DNA of 64,000 nt from Xanthobacteraceae bacterium (GTDB taxonomy: Bacteria > Pseudomonadota > Alphaproteobacteria > Rhizobiales > Xanthobacteraceae), in NCBI GenBank assembly GCA_023954195.1, contig JAMLIK010000005.1:62001-126000 (forward strand), read 5' to 3'. Under the pieces are notes generated by a model. The model made no database searches. It was not told the DNA's origin and was given only the letters and a program-made list of their open reading frames with translations. Position numbers and translations under genes: made by a program. Shown piece after piece: positions 18,143 to 26,759 of the stretch. Within the stretch, counting starts at the first letter, position 1; every line of letters begins with the position of its first letter.

Positions 18143-18664
18143 TCAGTCTTGGTCCGGGCCCTCGCCGCCGATCTCGCCGGGCCTTTCAATCACCACGCGG
18201 CCGCCGGCGACATCGACGGTCGGCACCACGGCGTCGGTGAACGGCAGCAGCAGGGTCGCGCCGCGCGGCGGGGCGATCTCGATCACGTCGCCGGCGCCGA
18301 AATTGTGGATCGCCACGACGCGGCCGATCGGCGCGCCGTCTGGCGCGACGGCGGCGAGACCGATCAGGTCGGCATGATAATATTCGCCCTCGCCCGCCGG
18401 CGGCAGTTTTTCACGCGGCACATAGAGTTCGAGACCGTTGAGCTTTTCGGCGTCGTCGCGGGTCGTAACGCCTTTCAGCGTCGCGACCAGATAGTCCTTG
18501 GCCTGCCGCGCGTGGCCGACCTCGAATTGACGCGCGCCGTCCCTGGTCGACAGCGGCCCGTAGTCGAGAACCGCGAAGGGATCCTCGGTGAAGGTCCATA
18601 GCTTCACCGCGCCGCGCACGCCATGCGCGGCGCCGATCCGGGCGATGCAGACGAGTTTCGTCAT
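18143..18664 (-). CDS. rimM: Ribosome maturation factor RimM
   Basis: The 173-residue protein opens '[20 protein letters not shown]', the RimM N-terminal signature, and has the PRC-barrel part with '[13 protein letters not shown]' near 95 and '[22 protein letters not shown]' (in two parts) toward the end. It assists 30S subunit assembly by binding S19 near the head. It follows rpsP by 15 bases on the same strand (ffh-rpsP-rimM). The usual next gene, trmD, is absent here and found at 27.4 kb on the other strand. Its 3' end abuts the polysaccharide locus. Confidence 0.95.
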   Translation of the reverse strand: MTKLVCIARIGAAHGVRGAVKLWTFTEDPFAVLDYGPLSTRDGARQFEVGHARQAKDYLVATLKGVTTRDDAEKLNGLELYVPREKLPPAGEGEYYHADLIGLAAVAPDGAPIGRVVAIHNFGAGDVIEIAPPRGATLLLPFTDAVVPTVDVAGGRVVIERPGEIGGEGPDQD

Positions 18665-18679
18665 CGCCCCGACAGGACG

Positions 18680-19000
18680 TTACTTCGCTTCCGCCGCCTT
18701 GCGCTCCTTGCGCGGCACGGCCTTTTCCGGGTTGTTGCGCGGCGCGCGCTTCTGGACGCCGGCGGCGTCGAGGAAGCGGGCGACGCGGTCGGACGGCTGC
18801 GCGCCCTTGGCGAGCCAGGCCTTCACCTTGTCCATGTCGAGCTTCAAACGCAGCTCGCTGTCCTTCGGCAGCAGCGGATTGAAGTGACCGAGGCGCTCGA
18901 TGAAGCGGCCGTCGCGCGGGAAGCGCGAGTCGGCGACGACGACGTGATAGACCGGGCGCTTCTTGGTGCCGGCACGGGCGAGGCGGATAACGACGGACAT
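18680..19000 (-). CDS. rpsP: 30S ribosomal protein S16
   Basis: The 106-residue protein starts '[20 protein letters not shown]', the S16 signature, with '[15 protein letters not shown]' and an alanine/lysine-rich tail typical of alphaproteobacteria. ATG 19000 has a strong AAGGAG at a good spacing. A longer frame to 19084 starts inside a palindromic repeat and is not real. It lies between ffh and rimM on the same strand. Confidence 0.96.
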   Translation of the reverse strand: MSVVIRLARAGTKKRPVYHVVVADSRFPRDGRFIERLGHFNPLLPKDSELRLKLDMDKVKAWLAKGAQPSDRVARFLDAAGVQKRAPRNNPEKAVPRKERKAAEAK

Positions 19001-19061
19001 AAAAGTCTCCTTTGGAAGTCTGTCTGGTGAGTTGGTTGTGTTGTTAGAACGAGGCGAGGCC

Positions 19062-19158
19062 GTCATGCCCGCGAAGGCGGGCATCCAGTAATCGCGGCCG
19101 CCTCATTCGAAATGAGATGTCGCGAAATACCGGATCGTCCGCCTGCGTGGACGATGAC
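19062..19158. repeat. Palindromic repeat between ffh and rpsP
   Basis: The left end, GTCATGCCCGCGAAGGCGGG, contains its own hairpin; the right end, 'GGATCGTCCGCCTGCG...GACGATGAC', is a second hairpin with an inverted terminus. This is the 'GCGAAGGCGGGC' type of dispersed element. Read on the minus strand it yields a false 'MPAFAGMT' start for rpsP. Confidence 0.65.
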
Positions 19159-19183
19159 GCCGGAAATGTTGCAATGACGAGAC

Positions 19184-20728
19184 TCATTTCTTCTTGCCCA
19201 GGCCGGGAAAGCCGCCGAGGCCCGGCAAAGTCGGCTTGCCCGTGATGCCGGTGAGGCCCGGCAGGTTCGGCAAGCCGCCGCGCAGGCCGGGGGGCAAGTC
19301 CTTCGGCAGTTGCGGCAGGCCGTCGGCGCCCTTGGGCAGCTTGTCGGCCATCGCCTTCATCTGCTCCGGCGACGGCATGCCGCCGCCGAACCCCATGGCC
19401 TGGGCGATGCCGGCCATCGGGCCGCGCTTGCCCGAGCCCATCATCTTCATCATGTCGGCCATGTTACGATGCATCTTCAGCAGCTTGTTGATGTCCTCGA
19501 CCTTCTGCCCGCTGCCGGCGGCGATGCGCTTCTTGCGGCTGGCCTTGAGAACGTCGGGATGCTTGCGCTCCTGCCGCGTCATCGAATCGATGATCGCCAT
19601 CTGACGCTTGAGGATGTGATCGTCGATGCCGGCGTTGGCGATCTGATTCTTCATCTTGGCGATGCCGGGCATCATGCCCATCAGGCCGCCGATGCCGCCC
19701 ATCTTGGCCATCTGCTGCAACTGGTCGCGCATGTCGTTAAGGTCGAACTGACCCTTGCGCATCTTCTCGGCGACGCGGGCGGCCTTCTCCGCGTCGATAT
19801 GGGCTGCGGCCTTTTCCACCAGCGACACCACGTCGCCCATGCCGAGGATGCGGCCGGCGATGCGGTCGGGATGAAAATCCTCCAGCGCGTCGGTCTTTTC
19901 GCCGGTGCCGATCAGCTTGATCGGCTTGCCGGTGACGGCGCGCATCGACAGCGCCGCGCCGCCGCGGCCGTCGCCGTCGACGCGGGTCAGCACGATGCCG
20001 GTGAGGCCGACGCGCTGGTCGAACGAGCGCGCGAGGTTGACGGCGTCCTGGCCGGTCAGCGAATCGGCGACCAGCAGCACTTCATGCGGATGCGCGGCGG
20101 CTTTGATGTTGGCCGCCTCGCTCATCATGTCTTCGTCGAGCGTGGTGCGGCCGGCGGTGTCGAGCAGCACCACGTCGTAGCCGCCGAGGCGGCCGGCCTC
20201 GATGGCGCGGCGGGCGATCTGCTCCGGCTTCTGGCCTTCGACAATCGGCAGCGTGGCGATGTCGAGATCGCGGCCGAGCACGGCCAGTTGCTCCATCGCC
20301 GCCGGGCGGTAGATGTCGAGCGAGGCCATCAGCACCTTGCGCTTGTCGCGCTGGGTGAGACGTCGGGCGAGTTTCGCGGTGGTGGTGGTCTTGCCGGAGC
20401 CTTGCAGGCCGACCATCATGATCGGCACCGGCGCCGGGGCGTTGAGGTCGATGGTCTGGCCGTCGGCGCCCAGCGTGGCGATCAGCTGGTCGTGGACGAT
20501 CTTGACCACCATCTGGCCCGGCGTCACCGACTTGACCACGGTGGCGCCGACCGCCTGCTCACGCACCTGCTCGGTGAAGGAACGGACCACTTCCAGCGCG
20601 ACGTCGGCTTCCAGCAGCGCGCGGCGCACCTCGCGCATCGCGGCGTCGACATCGGCTTCCGTCAGCGCGCCGCGCCGCGTCAGCCGATCGAGAATGCCAC
20701 CCAGCTTTTCCGACAGATTGTCGAACAT
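19184..20728 (-). CDS. ffh: Signal recognition particle protein Ffh (SRP54)
   Basis: The 514-residue GTPase binds signal peptides and SRP RNA and delivers ribosomes to FtsY at the membrane. The N-domain helical bundle leads to the G domain with P-loop '[17 protein letters not shown]' near 105, 'LLDTAGRTTLDED' near 190 and 'LTRVDGDGRGGAALS' near 245. The C-terminal M domain (about 310-460) is methionine-rich ('GGLMGMMPG', 'NMADMMKMMGSGKRG'), followed by a Gly/Pro/Leu-rich tail. The gene heads ffh-rpsP-rimM and has a good upstream promoter. Its receptor gene ftsY is 5 kb away. Confidence 0.97.
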   Translation of the reverse strand: MFDNLSEKLGGILDRLTRRGALTEADVDAAMREVRRALLEADVALEVVRSFTEQVREQAVGATVVKSVTPGQMVVKIVHDQLIATLGADGQTIDLNAPAPVPIMMVGLQGSGKTTTTAKLARRLTQRDKRKVLMASLDIYRPAAMEQLAVLGRDLDIATLPIVEGQKPEQIARRAIEAGRLGGYDVVLLDTAGRTTLDEDMMSEAANIKAAAHPHEVLLVADSLTGQDAVNLARSFDQRVGLTGIVLTRVDGDGRGGAALSMRAVTGKPIKLIGTGEKTDALEDFHPDRIAGRILGMGDVVSLVEKAAAHIDAEKAARVAEKMRKGQFDLNDMRDQLQQMAKMGGIGGLMGMMPGIAKMKNQIANAGIDDHILKRQMAIIDSMTRQERKHPDVLKASRKKRIAAGSGQKVEDINKLLKMHRNMADMMKMMGSGKRGPMAGIAQAMGFGGGMPSPEQMKAMADKLPKGADGLPQLPKDLPPGLRGGLPNLPGLTGITGKPTLPGLGGFPGLGKKK

Positions 20729-20747
20729 CAGCCAATCAACCTTTCTT

Positions 20748-20855
20748 CACCTCTCCCCGGCGGGAGAGGTCGGATCGTGTCAACGATCCGGGTGAGGGGG
20801 CACCGCGATCGAGAGGCGAAAACCCCTCACCCCAACCCCCTCCCGATGGGAGGCG
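20748..20855. repeat. Palindromic repeat in the ffh leader
   Basis: The left arm CACCTCTCCCCGGCGGGAG and right 'CCCCTCACCCCAACCCCCTC' followed by 'CCCGATGGGAGG' form stacked hairpins around a 'CGGATCG...CGATCCGGGTGAGG' core. It lies between the ffh promoter and start codon and would be in the transcript leader. A related CT/GA-rich palindrome is at 23602-23652. Confidence 0.5.
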
Positions 20856-20996
20856 CTCCGTGCTCACCGATATAGTGGCACGAAGCTAATCCAAACACGT
20901 TTGCGCCCGAGGGCGCACAGCGCTGTCGGGCGTTGACCTCCGGCCTCACGGGCCGGGCGGCGGATCGAAAAGAGCGTCTTTCCGAGAAGTGGCGCG

Positions 20997-21025
20997 TTTA
21001 AACGCCGGTTCGACGCCAAAGTCAA
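20997..21025 (-). promoter_or_regulatory. Sigma-70-type promoter for ffh
   Basis: On the minus strand TTGACT (21025-21020) and TTTAAA (21002-20997) are 17 bases apart. The transcript would begin near 20990, giving a leader of about 260 bases that contains a palindromic repeat. The 71 bases between this promoter and the end of the SIMPL gene show nothing else. Confidence 0.55.
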
Positions 21026-21096
21026 CAAACACCGGCCGGGCGGATCCGCGGCGGGCGGCGGTTTAGGGCAATATCCATAGTAAAATCAAATATTTC

Positions 21097-21822
21097 CTAC
21101 TGCCCCGCCGGCTTGATCGCCCACGACACGCTGACATGGATATGCAGCGTTTCCTCGCCGGGGGCAACCGGCGCGGCGGCGAAATCCATCGACGCCCGGC
21201 GCGCCATCGGCATCGGCAGCGCGACGCCGCCCTCGCTGATGCTGAGCGGATCGCCCAGCGTGACGCCGGCGGCCTTGGCGTATATCTCCGCCTTGCGCCG
21301 CGCGTCGGCGATCGCCCTGGGCCGCGCCTCGTCGAGCAGCTTCGAGGGGTTCGACACCGAGAAGTTGATGCCGCCGATGTCGTTAGCGCCGGCGGCGACC
21401 AGCGCGTCGATGATGGAAGCGACCTTGCTGACTTCGCGCAGCCGGACGGTGACGCGGTTGCTGGCGCGATAGCCGCTCACCACCGGCGGGCCGTTCCGGT
21501 TGGGACCGGCATTGACGTATTGCGGCGACAGCGACAGCCGCGAGGTCTGGTAGTCCTTCTCAGCCAACCCCGCGCCTTGCAGCGCCAGCAGCACGCGACC
21601 CATCGTCGCGTTGTTGGCGTCGCTGGCCTCGCGCGCGGTTTTGGCGTCGGTGGTGACGCCGCCGTCGATCCGCGCCAGATCCGGCACGGCGTTGACGGTG
21701 GCCTCGCCGGTCACGGCAATCATCGGCGGCGGATTGGCGTCGGCCATGGCGGCTCCGGACAGGCTCAGGGCGGTCGCCGCCAGCGCGGCGGTCAGGATGC
21801 GGGGTGCGATCATGGTTCTCAC
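21097..21822 (-). CDS. SIMPL (DUF541) domain periplasmic protein
   Basis: The product is about 240 residues. A signal peptide (around 'ILTAALAATALSLSGAAMA') precedes a SIMPL domain: 'ITVTGEA'-like 'IAVTGEATVNAVPDLARI', then 'YVNAGPNRNG', 'YRASNRVTVRL' and 'ARRKAEIYAKAAGVTLG' near 180. DUF541 proteins are exported and linked to stress responses, but have no agreed enzyme function. GTG 21822 overlaps the upstream stop (GTGA); ATG 21813 is an alternative start three codons in. It is coupled to the GyrI-like gene upstream. Confidence 0.87.
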   Translation of the reverse strand: MRTMIAPRILTAALAATALSLSGAAMADANPPPMIAVTGEATVNAVPDLARIDGGVTTDAKTAREASDANNATMGRVLLALQGAGLAEKDYQTSRLSLSPQYVNAGPNRNGPPVVSGYRASNRVTVRLREVSKVASIIDALVAAGANDIGGINFSVSNPSKLLDEARPRAIADARRKAEIYAKAAGVTLGDPLSISEGGVALPMPMARRASMDFAAAPVAPGEETLHIHVSVSWAIKPAGQ

Positions 21823-22535
21823 TTCAGTGGGACATAGACGTTGATGACCAACTTGTCCTCCGCCGTCTTCAGCGGATCGGTGGTGTATTCCTCGATGAAC
21901 AGGTCCTTGGCTTCGAGCCGCTTGTCGTCAAGGTGATTGGTGATCGCCTCGTAGGTGTTGTCCATGTTGTCGTAGGAGCCGCGGTGGACGAACTTCAGCG
22001 CCTTGCCTTCCGGCGATTTGCCCATGGTCATGTTTTTCGGCAGATCTTTCGGCTCCTGCTCCACCGGCATCTCGGCCTGGAACACGAAGCCGTTGTCGTC
22101 GGTCGAGGTGTAGACCACCAGCGGATCGCCGGCCGGTTTGATGCCCTGCTTGGCGAGCAGGGCCTGAAGCGCCTTGAAGGCGTCGGTCAGGCTCTCGAAC
22201 GCGGAGTCCCAGGTGGCGTTGCCGGTGTAGATCAGCACCGTTTTCGGGGTCAGCGTGATCTCCTCGCCGAACGGATCGGCGGCCGGCGTCGCCGGGGCCA
22301 TGTTGGGGGTCACGGCGCTGGCCGGCGGCGTCGTCGGAACCGGTGTCGCCGGGGCGGCGGTGGCGGGCGCGGTCTGGTCCGGCTTGTCGGGGGTGGGCGC
22401 GGCCGGCGCGGGCGTCGTCGCGGTGGGCGGCGCGGCCTGCGGCGCTTGCGCCAGGGTCGCGGCCGGGCCGAGCGTCAGCGCGACCGCCGGGGCGAGAGCG
22501 GCCACGGCGAGGCGAAGCAGGCGGGAACGATTCAT
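21819..22535 (-). CDS. Exported GyrI-like (effector-binding) domain protein
   Basis: The 238-residue protein has a signal peptide (residues about 1-28), then a low-complexity Ala/Pro/Thr linker (about 30-85), then a GyrI/AraC effector-binding-like domain (about 95-238) with 'GKALKFVHRGSYDNMDNTYE' near 173 and 'LFIEEYTTDPLKT' near 208. GyrI-like domains are usually cytoplasmic small-molecule binders, so an exported one on a flexible stalk is notable. Its stop overlaps the SIMPL start (GTGA), suggesting a two-gene periplasmic unit. The ligand is unknown. Confidence 0.75.
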   Translation of the reverse strand: MNRSRLLRLAVAALAPAVALTLGPAATLAQAPQAAPPTATTPAPAAPTPDKPDQTAPATAAPATPVPTTPPASAVTPNMAPATPAADPFGEEITLTPKTVLIYTGNATWDSAFESLTDAFKALQALLAKQGIKPAGDPLVVYTSTDDNGFVFQAEMPVEQEPKDLPKNMTMGKSPEGKALKFVHRGSYDNMDNTYEAITNHLDDKRLEAKDLFIEEYTTDPLKTAEDKLVINVYVPLK

Positions 22536-22729
22536 TCCAATGTCTCCATGGTCATGCCGGCGGGCATGATCGGCGGGCGCGGCGCGAGAGGGCGGATTCG
22601 CGCCATCGGGTCATGCTATCACGCCGGTTCCATCGTCGTCCCCTGTCGCCCGGCATTTCTGTTCCGGCCCGGCGAACCGGCCCGGCACTGGCCAACCCGT
22701 CGCTGTTCGCCATATAACACGGCGTAAAT

Positions 22730-23644
22730 ATGGAATTCGTGATGAGCGCGCTGGCCCACCGCCCTTTCAGCAAGATGAACGGCATCGGCAACGAGATCGT
22801 CGTGGTGGACCTGCGCGGGTCCACCGCCACGATCACCCCCGACGACGCCCGCGCCATCGGCGCGCCCTCGGGCGTGCCTTACGATCAGTTGATGGTGCTG
22901 CTGCCGCCGCGCGCGCCGGGCACCGAGGCGTTCGTGCGCATCTACAACAATGACGGCTCCGAGGCCGGGGCCTGCGGCAACGGCATGCGCTGCGTGGCGC
23001 GGCAGACTTTCGCCGCCACCGGCCAGACGGCGCTGACCTTCGAGACCCGCGCCGGCCTTATCAACTGCTGGCGGGGCCCCGCGCCGGACCTCTACACGGT
23101 CGACATGGGCGCGCCGAAATTCGGCTGGCGCGACATTCCGCTGGCGGAGGAATTCCGAGACACCCGCTATATCGAATTGCAGATCGGGCCGATCGACGCC
23201 CCGATCCTGCATTCGCCCTCCGTGGTCAGCATGGGCAACCCGCACGCGATCTTCTGGGTGGACGATATCCACGCCTACGATCTCGAACGGCTGGGGCCGC
23301 TGCTGGAAAACCATCCGATCTTCCCGGAGCGCGCCAACATCACGCTGGCGCACATTGTTGATCGCGACCACATCGCGATGCGCACCTGGGAACGCGGCGC
23401 GGGCCTCACCAAGGCGTGCGGCTCGGCGGCCTGCGCCACGGCGGTGGCGGCGGCGCGGCTCAAGCGCACCGGCCGCGTCGTGCACATGACCTTGCCGGGC
23501 GGCGAACTGACCATCGAATGGCGCGAGCGCGACGACCATGTGCTGATGACCGGCCCGGCCGCTTTCGAATACGAAGGCCGCTTCGATCCGGCGCTGTTCG
23601 CCACCCCCTCCCTTAATCCCTCCCCCGCTTGCGGGGGAGGGTAG
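22730..23644 (+). CDS. dapF: Diaminopimelate epimerase
   Basis: The 304-residue cytoplasmic enzyme converts LL- to meso-diaminopimelate for lysine and peptidoglycan. Both catalytic cysteines are present, in '[13 protein letters not shown]' near residue 80 and '[13 protein letters not shown]' near 230, with '[13 protein letters not shown]' at the start. ATG 22742 is an alternative start four codons in. The last ten or so residues ([13 protein letters not shown]) are encoded by a palindromic repeat rather than by conserved dapF sequence. mtaB starts nine bases after the stop. Confidence 0.95.
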   Translation: MEFVMSALAHRPFSKMNGIGNEIVVVDLRGSTATITPDDARAIGAPSGVPYDQLMVLLPPRAPGTEAFVRIYNNDGSEAGACGNGMRCVARQTFAATGQTALTFETRAGLINCWRGPAPDLYTVDMGAPKFGWRDIPLAEEFRDTRYIELQIGPIDAPILHSPSVVSMGNPHAIFWVDDIHAYDLERLGPLLENHPIFPERANITLAHIVDRDHIAMRTWERGAGLTKACGSAACATAVAAARLKRTGRVVHMTLPGGELTIEWRERDDHVLMTGPAAFEYEGRFDPALFATPSLNPSPACGGG

Positions 23645-23652
23645 GGTGGGGG
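23602..23652. repeat. CT/GA-rich palindrome spanning dapF stop and mtaB leader
   Basis: Perfect 11-base arms CCCTCCCCCGC (23618-23628) and GCGGGGGAGGG (23631-23641) enclose a two-base loop; outer CCACCCCCTCCC and the GGGTGGGGG at 23645-23652 extend the pairing. The dapF TAG (23642-23644) lies inside, and the element ends just before the mtaB ATG. Confidence 0.75.
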
Positions 23653-23653
23653 C

Positions 23654-24925
23654 ATGGGCGTCGACGTCGTCACCTTCGGCTGCCGCCTCAACGCCTTCGA
23701 GTCGGAAGTAATCCGCCGCGAGGCGGATGCCGCCGGTCTCGGCGACACCGTCGTCATCAACAGTTGCGCGGTCACCAACGAGGCGGTGGCGCAGGCGCGG
23801 CAAACGATCCGCAAATTGAAGCGCGAGCGGCCCGAGGCGCGCATTGTCGTCACCGGCTGCGCGGCGCAGACGCAGGCCGCGATGTTCGCGGCGATGCCGG
23901 AGGTCGCGCGCGTCGTCGGCAACGACGACAAGCTGCATGGCGCGGCGTGGCGCGACACCCGCGCGGCGCTTGCGCGCGCCGCCGACTTCGGCGTCAGCGC
24001 CGAGGAAAAGATCGCGGTCGCCGATATCATGGCGGTGCGCGAAATGGCGCCGCATCTCCTCGACGGCTTCCAAGCCGGGCTGCCGCGCGTGTTCGTGCAG
24101 GTGCAGAACGGCTGCAACCATCGCTGCACCTTCTGCATCATTCCCTTTGGGCGCGGCAATTCGCGCTCGGCGCCGATGGGCGGCGTCATCGAACAGGTGC
24201 GCGCGCTGGTCGAACGTGGCCACGCCGAGATCGTGCTGACCGGCGTCGATCTCACCAGCTACGGCGCGGACCTGCCCGGCGACCCCAAGCTCGGCGCGCT
24301 GGTGAAGCGCATCCTCAGGCACGTACCGGAATTGAAGCGCCTGCGGATTTCCTCGATCGATTCGATCGAGGCGGACCGCGACCTGCTCGACGCCGCCGCC
24401 AACGAGGAGCGGTTGATGCCGCATCTGCACCTGTCGTTGCAGGCCGGCGACGATATGATCCTGAAGCGCATGAAGCGGCGGCATTCGCGCGCCGACGCGA
24501 TTGCGTTCTGCGACGAGGTGCGGCGATTGCGGCCGGACATCGTGTTCGGCGCCGACATCATCGCCGGTTTCCCGACCGAGACCGAGGATATGTTCGCGCG
24601 CTCGCGGGCGCTGGTGGACGATTGCGGCCTGACCTTCCTGCACGTCTTTCCTTACTCGCCGCGTCCCGGCACGCCGGCGGCGCGGATGCCGCAGGTCGAT
24701 GGCCGCGTCATCAAGGACCGCGCGAAGCGGCTGCGCGAAGCCGGCGAAGCGGCGCTGCGGCGGCGGCTGGAGACGGAGATCGGCGCGACGCGATCCGTGC
24801 TGATCGAAAGCGCGACCCAGGGCCGCACCGAACATTTCATGCCGGTGGCGATTTCGGATGGCGTACCGGGCGAAGTGCGGACAATGACCATCACCGGCCA
24901 CGACGGCGCGCGGCTGATCGCGTAA
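23654..24925 (+). CDS. mtaB: tRNA methylthiotransferase MtaB-like (radical SAM)
   Basis: The 423-residue enzyme is predicted to add the 2-methylthio group to t6A37 of tRNAs. The N-terminal UPF0004 domain has Cys10, Cys38 and Cys69 for the auxiliary cluster; the radical SAM cluster motif is Cys154, Cys158 and Cys161 in 'NGCNHRCTFCIIPFGRG'. 'RISSIDSIEADRDLLDAA' and 'HLHLSLQAGDDMILKRMKR' are typical of the MtaB branch rather than MiaB. The gene follows dapF with only a repeat between and probably shares its transcript. MtaB is favoured over RimO because 'GCNHRCTFC' is followed by 'IIPFGRGNSRS'. Confidence 0.88.
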   Translation: MGVDVVTFGCRLNAFESEVIRREADAAGLGDTVVINSCAVTNEAVAQARQTIRKLKRERPEARIVVTGCAAQTQAAMFAAMPEVARVVGNDDKLHGAAWRDTRAALARAADFGVSAEEKIAVADIMAVREMAPHLLDGFQAGLPRVFVQVQNGCNHRCTFCIIPFGRGNSRSAPMGGVIEQVRALVERGHAEIVLTGVDLTSYGADLPGDPKLGALVKRILRHVPELKRLRISSIDSIEADRDLLDAAANEERLMPHLHLSLQAGDDMILKRMKRRHSRADAIAFCDEVRRLRPDIVFGADIIAGFPTETEDMFARSRALVDDCGLTFLHVFPYSPRPGTPAARMPQVDGRVIKDRAKRLREAGEAALRRRLETEIGATRSVLIESATQGRTEHFMPVAISDGVPGEVRTMTITGHDGARLIA

Positions 24926-24950
24926 CACCCTCGGCACAGACTTCTCGGTC

Positions 24951-25024
24951 GTCATGCCCCGACTTGATCCGGGCATCCATCTTCTTGAAGAATGATGGGT
25001 TGCCGGGCCAAGCCCGGCAATGAC
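24951..25024. repeat. Inverted-repeat element, 'GTCATGCCC...GGCAATGAC' type, copy 1
   Basis: It starts GTCATGCCCCGACTTGATCC and ends AAGCCCGGCAATGAC, with an inner ATCCAT/ATGGGTT pair. The reverse complement of 61211-61285 matches it nearly base for base. It lies between the convergent mtaB and pseudouridine synthase genes. Confidence 0.85.
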
Positions 25025-25058
25025 GAAATGAAACGATGCCGCTCACGATGATACTGAA

Positions 25059-25757
25059 TTATTCCGCGGTCCACCCGCACGCCTTGAGCCGGGCGTGCAG
25101 ATGCGGCGGCGCGGGGGCGGTGACGCGCACCGGCGGCTTGTTGCGCGACAGCGGGATGACGATCTCGCGCGCGTGCAGGTGCAGCGACGGTTCGCCGAAG
25201 CGAGGTCCGTTGCCGTAGATATTGTCGCCGACGATCGGCCAGCCCATCGCCGCGCAATGCACCCGCAACTGGTGGGTGCGGCCGGTGACGGGCTCCAGCG
25301 CCAGCCAGGTCAGCCCGCCGCCGCGCCCCAGCACTGTCCAGTTGGTCAGCGCCGGCTGGCCTTGCGGATCGGGCCTCTGCCACCAGCCGCGTTCGGCATT
25401 CAACCGGCCGAGCGGGATATCGATGGTTCCTTCATCCTCAACAGGGCCGCCTTCCACCACCGCCCAATAGGTCTTGTCGATCTTGCCGTGCTTGAACAGC
25501 AGCCCCAGCGAGGCGGTGGCCTTGCGGTGGCGCCCCAGCACCAGACAACCGGAGGTGTCGCGGTCGAGCCGATGCGCCAGCACCGGCGGGCGCGGCAGGC
25601 CGAAGCGCAGCGCGTCGAACGAATCCTCCAGATTGGCGCCGCCCTTGGGGCCGCGATGCACCGGCAGCCCGGCCGGCTTGTCGATCACCAGCATCAGGCC
25701 GTCGCGGTGCAGGACGCGGGCGGCGATGTCCTCGGCGGAAAGTTGCGGGGTGTCCAT
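25059..25757 (-). CDS. RluA-family RNA pseudouridine synthase
   Basis: The 232-residue enzyme has the RluA catalytic motif 'AHRLDRDTSGCLVLGR' near residue 62, where the aspartate is the nucleophile, 'LVIDKPAGLPVH' near 24, 'KTYWAVVEGG' near 95 and 'VTGRTHQLRVHCAAMGWPI' near 155. It isomerises uridines in rRNA or tRNA. It lacks an N-terminal S4 domain and is short, like the RluA and TruC branches; the exact site cannot be read from the sequence. It is divergent from ftsY, 52 bases apart. Confidence 0.88.
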   Translation of the reverse strand: MDTPQLSAEDIAARVLHRDGLMLVIDKPAGLPVHRGPKGGANLEDSFDALRFGLPRPPVLAHRLDRDTSGCLVLGRHRKATASLGLLFKHGKIDKTYWAVVEGGPVEDEGTIDIPLGRLNAERGWWQRPDPQGQPALTNWTVLGRGGGLTWLALEPVTGRTHQLRVHCAAMGWPIVGDNIYGNGPRFGEPSLHLHAREIVIPLSRNKPPVRVTAPAPPHLHARLKACGWTAE

Positions 25758-25809
25758 ATCGGGAAGATGTCTTTCGTTCGCGGTCCAAAGTGTTTAGAGC
25801 ATTGCCGTC

Positions 25810-26757
25810 ATGACCGACAATACTCCTGACCAACCGAAACAGAGCTGGTGGCGACGGCTCTCCAGCGGGCTCAAGCGCACCTCGGCCTCATTGGGAACCG
25901 CGGTCGCGGATCTGGTGATCCGCCGCAAGCTCGACCGCGCCATGCTCGACGACATCGAGGACGTGCTGCTGCGCGCCGACCTCGGCTCCGACGTCGCGGC
26001 GCGGATTTCCGCCGCCGTCGGCCACGGCCGTTACGACAAGGCGATCTCGGCCGACGAGGTCAAGGGCGTGGTCGCGACCGAGGTCGAGAAGGTGCTGAGC
26101 CCGGTGGCCAAGCCCCTCGTCGTCGATTCCGTGCAGAAACCGTTCGTGATCCTGATGGTCGGCGTTAACGGCTCCGGCAAGACCACCACCACCGGCAAGC
26201 TGGCCTCGCGCTTCGCGGCGGAGGGCCGCAAGGTGATGCTCGCCGCCGGCGACACGTTTCGCGCTGCCGCCATCGAGCAACTGAAAGTGTGGGGCGAGCG
26301 CACCGGCGCGCCGGTGATCGCGCGGCCGCAGGGCTCCGACGCGGCGGGACTGGCGTTCGACGCGCTGACGGCGGCGAAAGCCGAAGGCAAGGACGTGCTG
26401 CTGATCGACACCGCCGGGCGCTTGCAGAACAAGTCCGAGCTGATGAGCGAGTTGGAGAAAGTCATCCGCGTCATGCGCAAGGTCGACGCCAGCGCGCCGC
26501 ACGCGGTGCTACTGGTGCTCGACGCCACCGTGGGACAGAACGCGCTGTCGCAGGTCGAGGCGTTCCAGCGCACCGCCGGGGTCACCGGGCTGGTGATGAC
26601 CAAGCTCGACGGCACCGCGCGCGGCGGCATCCTGGTGGCGCTTTCGGAGAAGTACAAGCTGCCGGTGCATTTCATCGGCGTCGGCGAGGGCGTCGACGAC
26701 CTGTCGCCGTTCACCGCGGCGGATTTCGCCAAGGCCGTCGCCGGGATTGAAAGCTGA
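25810..26757 (+). CDS. ftsY: Signal recognition particle receptor FtsY
   Basis: The 315-residue GTPase docks Ffh-ribosome complexes at the inner membrane. The N domain starts '[20 protein letters not shown]'; the G domain has P-loop '[18 protein letters not shown]' near 117, '[13 protein letters not shown]', '[12 protein letters not shown]' near 200 and '[13 protein letters not shown]' near 262. The acidic A domain of other FtsY proteins is nearly absent, as in many alphaproteobacteria. The stop lies two bases before the yciB/ispZ ATG, so these form one operon running on to trmD. Confidence 0.96.
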   Translation: MTDNTPDQPKQSWWRRLSSGLKRTSASLGTAVADLVIRRKLDRAMLDDIEDVLLRADLGSDVAARISAAVGHGRYDKAISADEVKGVVATEVEKVLSPVAKPLVVDSVQKPFVILMVGVNGSGKTTTTGKLASRFAAEGRKVMLAAGDTFRAAAIEQLKVWGERTGAPVIARPQGSDAAGLAFDALTAAKAEGKDVLLIDTAGRLQNKSELMSELEKVIRVMRKVDASAPHAVLLVLDATVGQNALSQVEAFQRTAGVTGLVMTKLDGTARGGILVALSEKYKLPVHFIGVGEGVDDLSPFTAADFAKAVAGIES

Positions 26758-26759
26758 GC

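Noticed and set aside
19001-19084. N-terminal extension of rpsP by 28 residues
   Set aside because: It begins inside a palindromic repeat ('MPAFAGMT' is its usual false translation), and a strong ribosome site precedes the internal ATG at 19000.
22619-24976. Open frame of 785 codons on the minus strand across dapF and mtaB
   Set aside because: Both genes on the plus strand have complete catalytic motifs; the antisense frame spans two genes and is a GC artefact.
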